Made by a program: the position numbers and the translations under genes. The notes below the pieces were generated by a model. It had not been told where the DNA came from, searched no databases, and saw only the letters and a list, made by a program, of their open reading frames with translations. This document shows positions 5,556 through 5,683 of a stretch of 5,683 bases of DNA, piece by piece; the stretch's first letter is position 1; every line of letters begins with the position of its first letter. Source of the stretch: an uncultured Oscillospiraceae bacterium (GTDB lineage Bacteria > Bacillota > Clostridia > Oscillospirales > Oscillospiraceae); contig CAKSXP010000129.1 of the NCBI GenBank assembly GCA_934515035.1, forward strand, positions 1-5,683, written 5' to 3'.

Positions 5556-5683
5556 ATGCCAGACAGCAGGAATTGAAAATGAGCGATACAGGTCAGCTTC
5601 TTCGCAGATGCAAGAGTACCCGGCTTGATACAGGCAAATATGGCGCAGTCCGGTATAGAGAATATGAGCGCTTACCTTTGGAC
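5556..5683 (+). pseudogene. Decayed MobC-like plasmid/ICE mobilisation gene (5' end, runs off the right edge)
   Basis: From the ATG at 5556 the frame reads MPDSRN, TGA, K, TGA, and then AIQVSFFADARVPG and MAQSGIENMSAYLW to the window edge. MobC-like relaxosome proteins of Firmicutes begin with a short basic leader, a QVxF strand, and LI...MAQ.G..NM.AYLRKMAIDG. Both TGA codons would be Arg if read as CGA, and the Trp codon TGG falls where the family has Arg (CGG). All three are single C-to-T changes. Such proteins bind beside the relaxase at the origin of transfer of mobilizable elements. AGGA at 5544-5547 is a remaining ribosome binding site. The assignment rests on about 30 residues of pattern recognition, so it is moderate. 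Confidence 0.6.

Noticed and set aside
5556..5683. TGA read as tryptophan (alternative genetic code) to explain the in-frame TGA codons
   Set aside because: TGA is the natural end of the dehydratase, beta-helix and small surface-protein genes here, and tryptophan is encoded by TGG elsewhere in the window. Nonsense mutation is the simpler reading.
5579..5683. A 35-codon open frame starting MSDTGQLLRR with a nearby AGGA
   Set aside because: It overlaps the MobC-like frame in another phase, matches nothing I recognise, and is best explained as a shadow of the pseudogene.

Overview
This 5.7 kb window looks like the chromosome of a Gram-positive anaerobe of the Clostridia type, possibly an Oscillospiraceae- or Lachnospiraceae-like gut bacterium. 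The signs are a class B sortase, an SPQTG-type sorting signal, strong GGAGG-like ribosome binding sites, sigma-A-like promoters and intrinsic terminators. This assignment is inferred from gene content and signals, because no rRNA or taxonomic marker is present. GC is moderate and uneven: sampled lines give roughly 57-70% in the beta-helix gene and about 45% in the Nudix gene.

Left part, minus strand (1-700): a sigma-A-like promoter drives a 76-residue protein made of little more than a signal peptide, a 23-residue acidic peptide and an SPQTG cell-wall sorting signal. An intrinsic terminator follows, and then comes the start of a class B sortase gene that runs off the left edge. Substrate and enzyme appear to form one transcription unit in which the sortase is made by read-through.

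Middle, plus strand (700-4763): the divergent region carries several ATAGG boxes and an extended -10 promoter. It leads into a 627-residue membrane-bound nucleotide-sugar 4,6-dehydratase of the PglF/CapD/WbpM type, the kind that starts synthesis of 2,6-dideoxy amino sugars for surface glycans. Next, from its own promoter flanked by a 7-bp inverted repeat, comes a 617-residue protein that looks like a right-handed beta-helix. It has no signal peptide, it is bracketed by two homologous 42-residue modules, it carries a Gly-Pro-rich loop, and its codon use suggests high expression. I do not know its function. It is the most unusual gene of the window. A foldable 3' region and a strong terminator follow it.

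Right part (4922-5683): base composition drops. A degenerate coding remnant ends in an ATGA overlap with an intact Nudix hydrolase gene. After that comes the start of a decayed MobC-like mobilisation gene with two in-frame TGA codons. This end looks like the worn edge of an integrated mobilizable element carrying a Nudix cargo gene.

Together, the left and middle genes point to a cell-surface locus (protein anchoring plus glycan precursor synthesis). The right part is a separate acquisition. No tRNA, rRNA or CRISPR array is visible.
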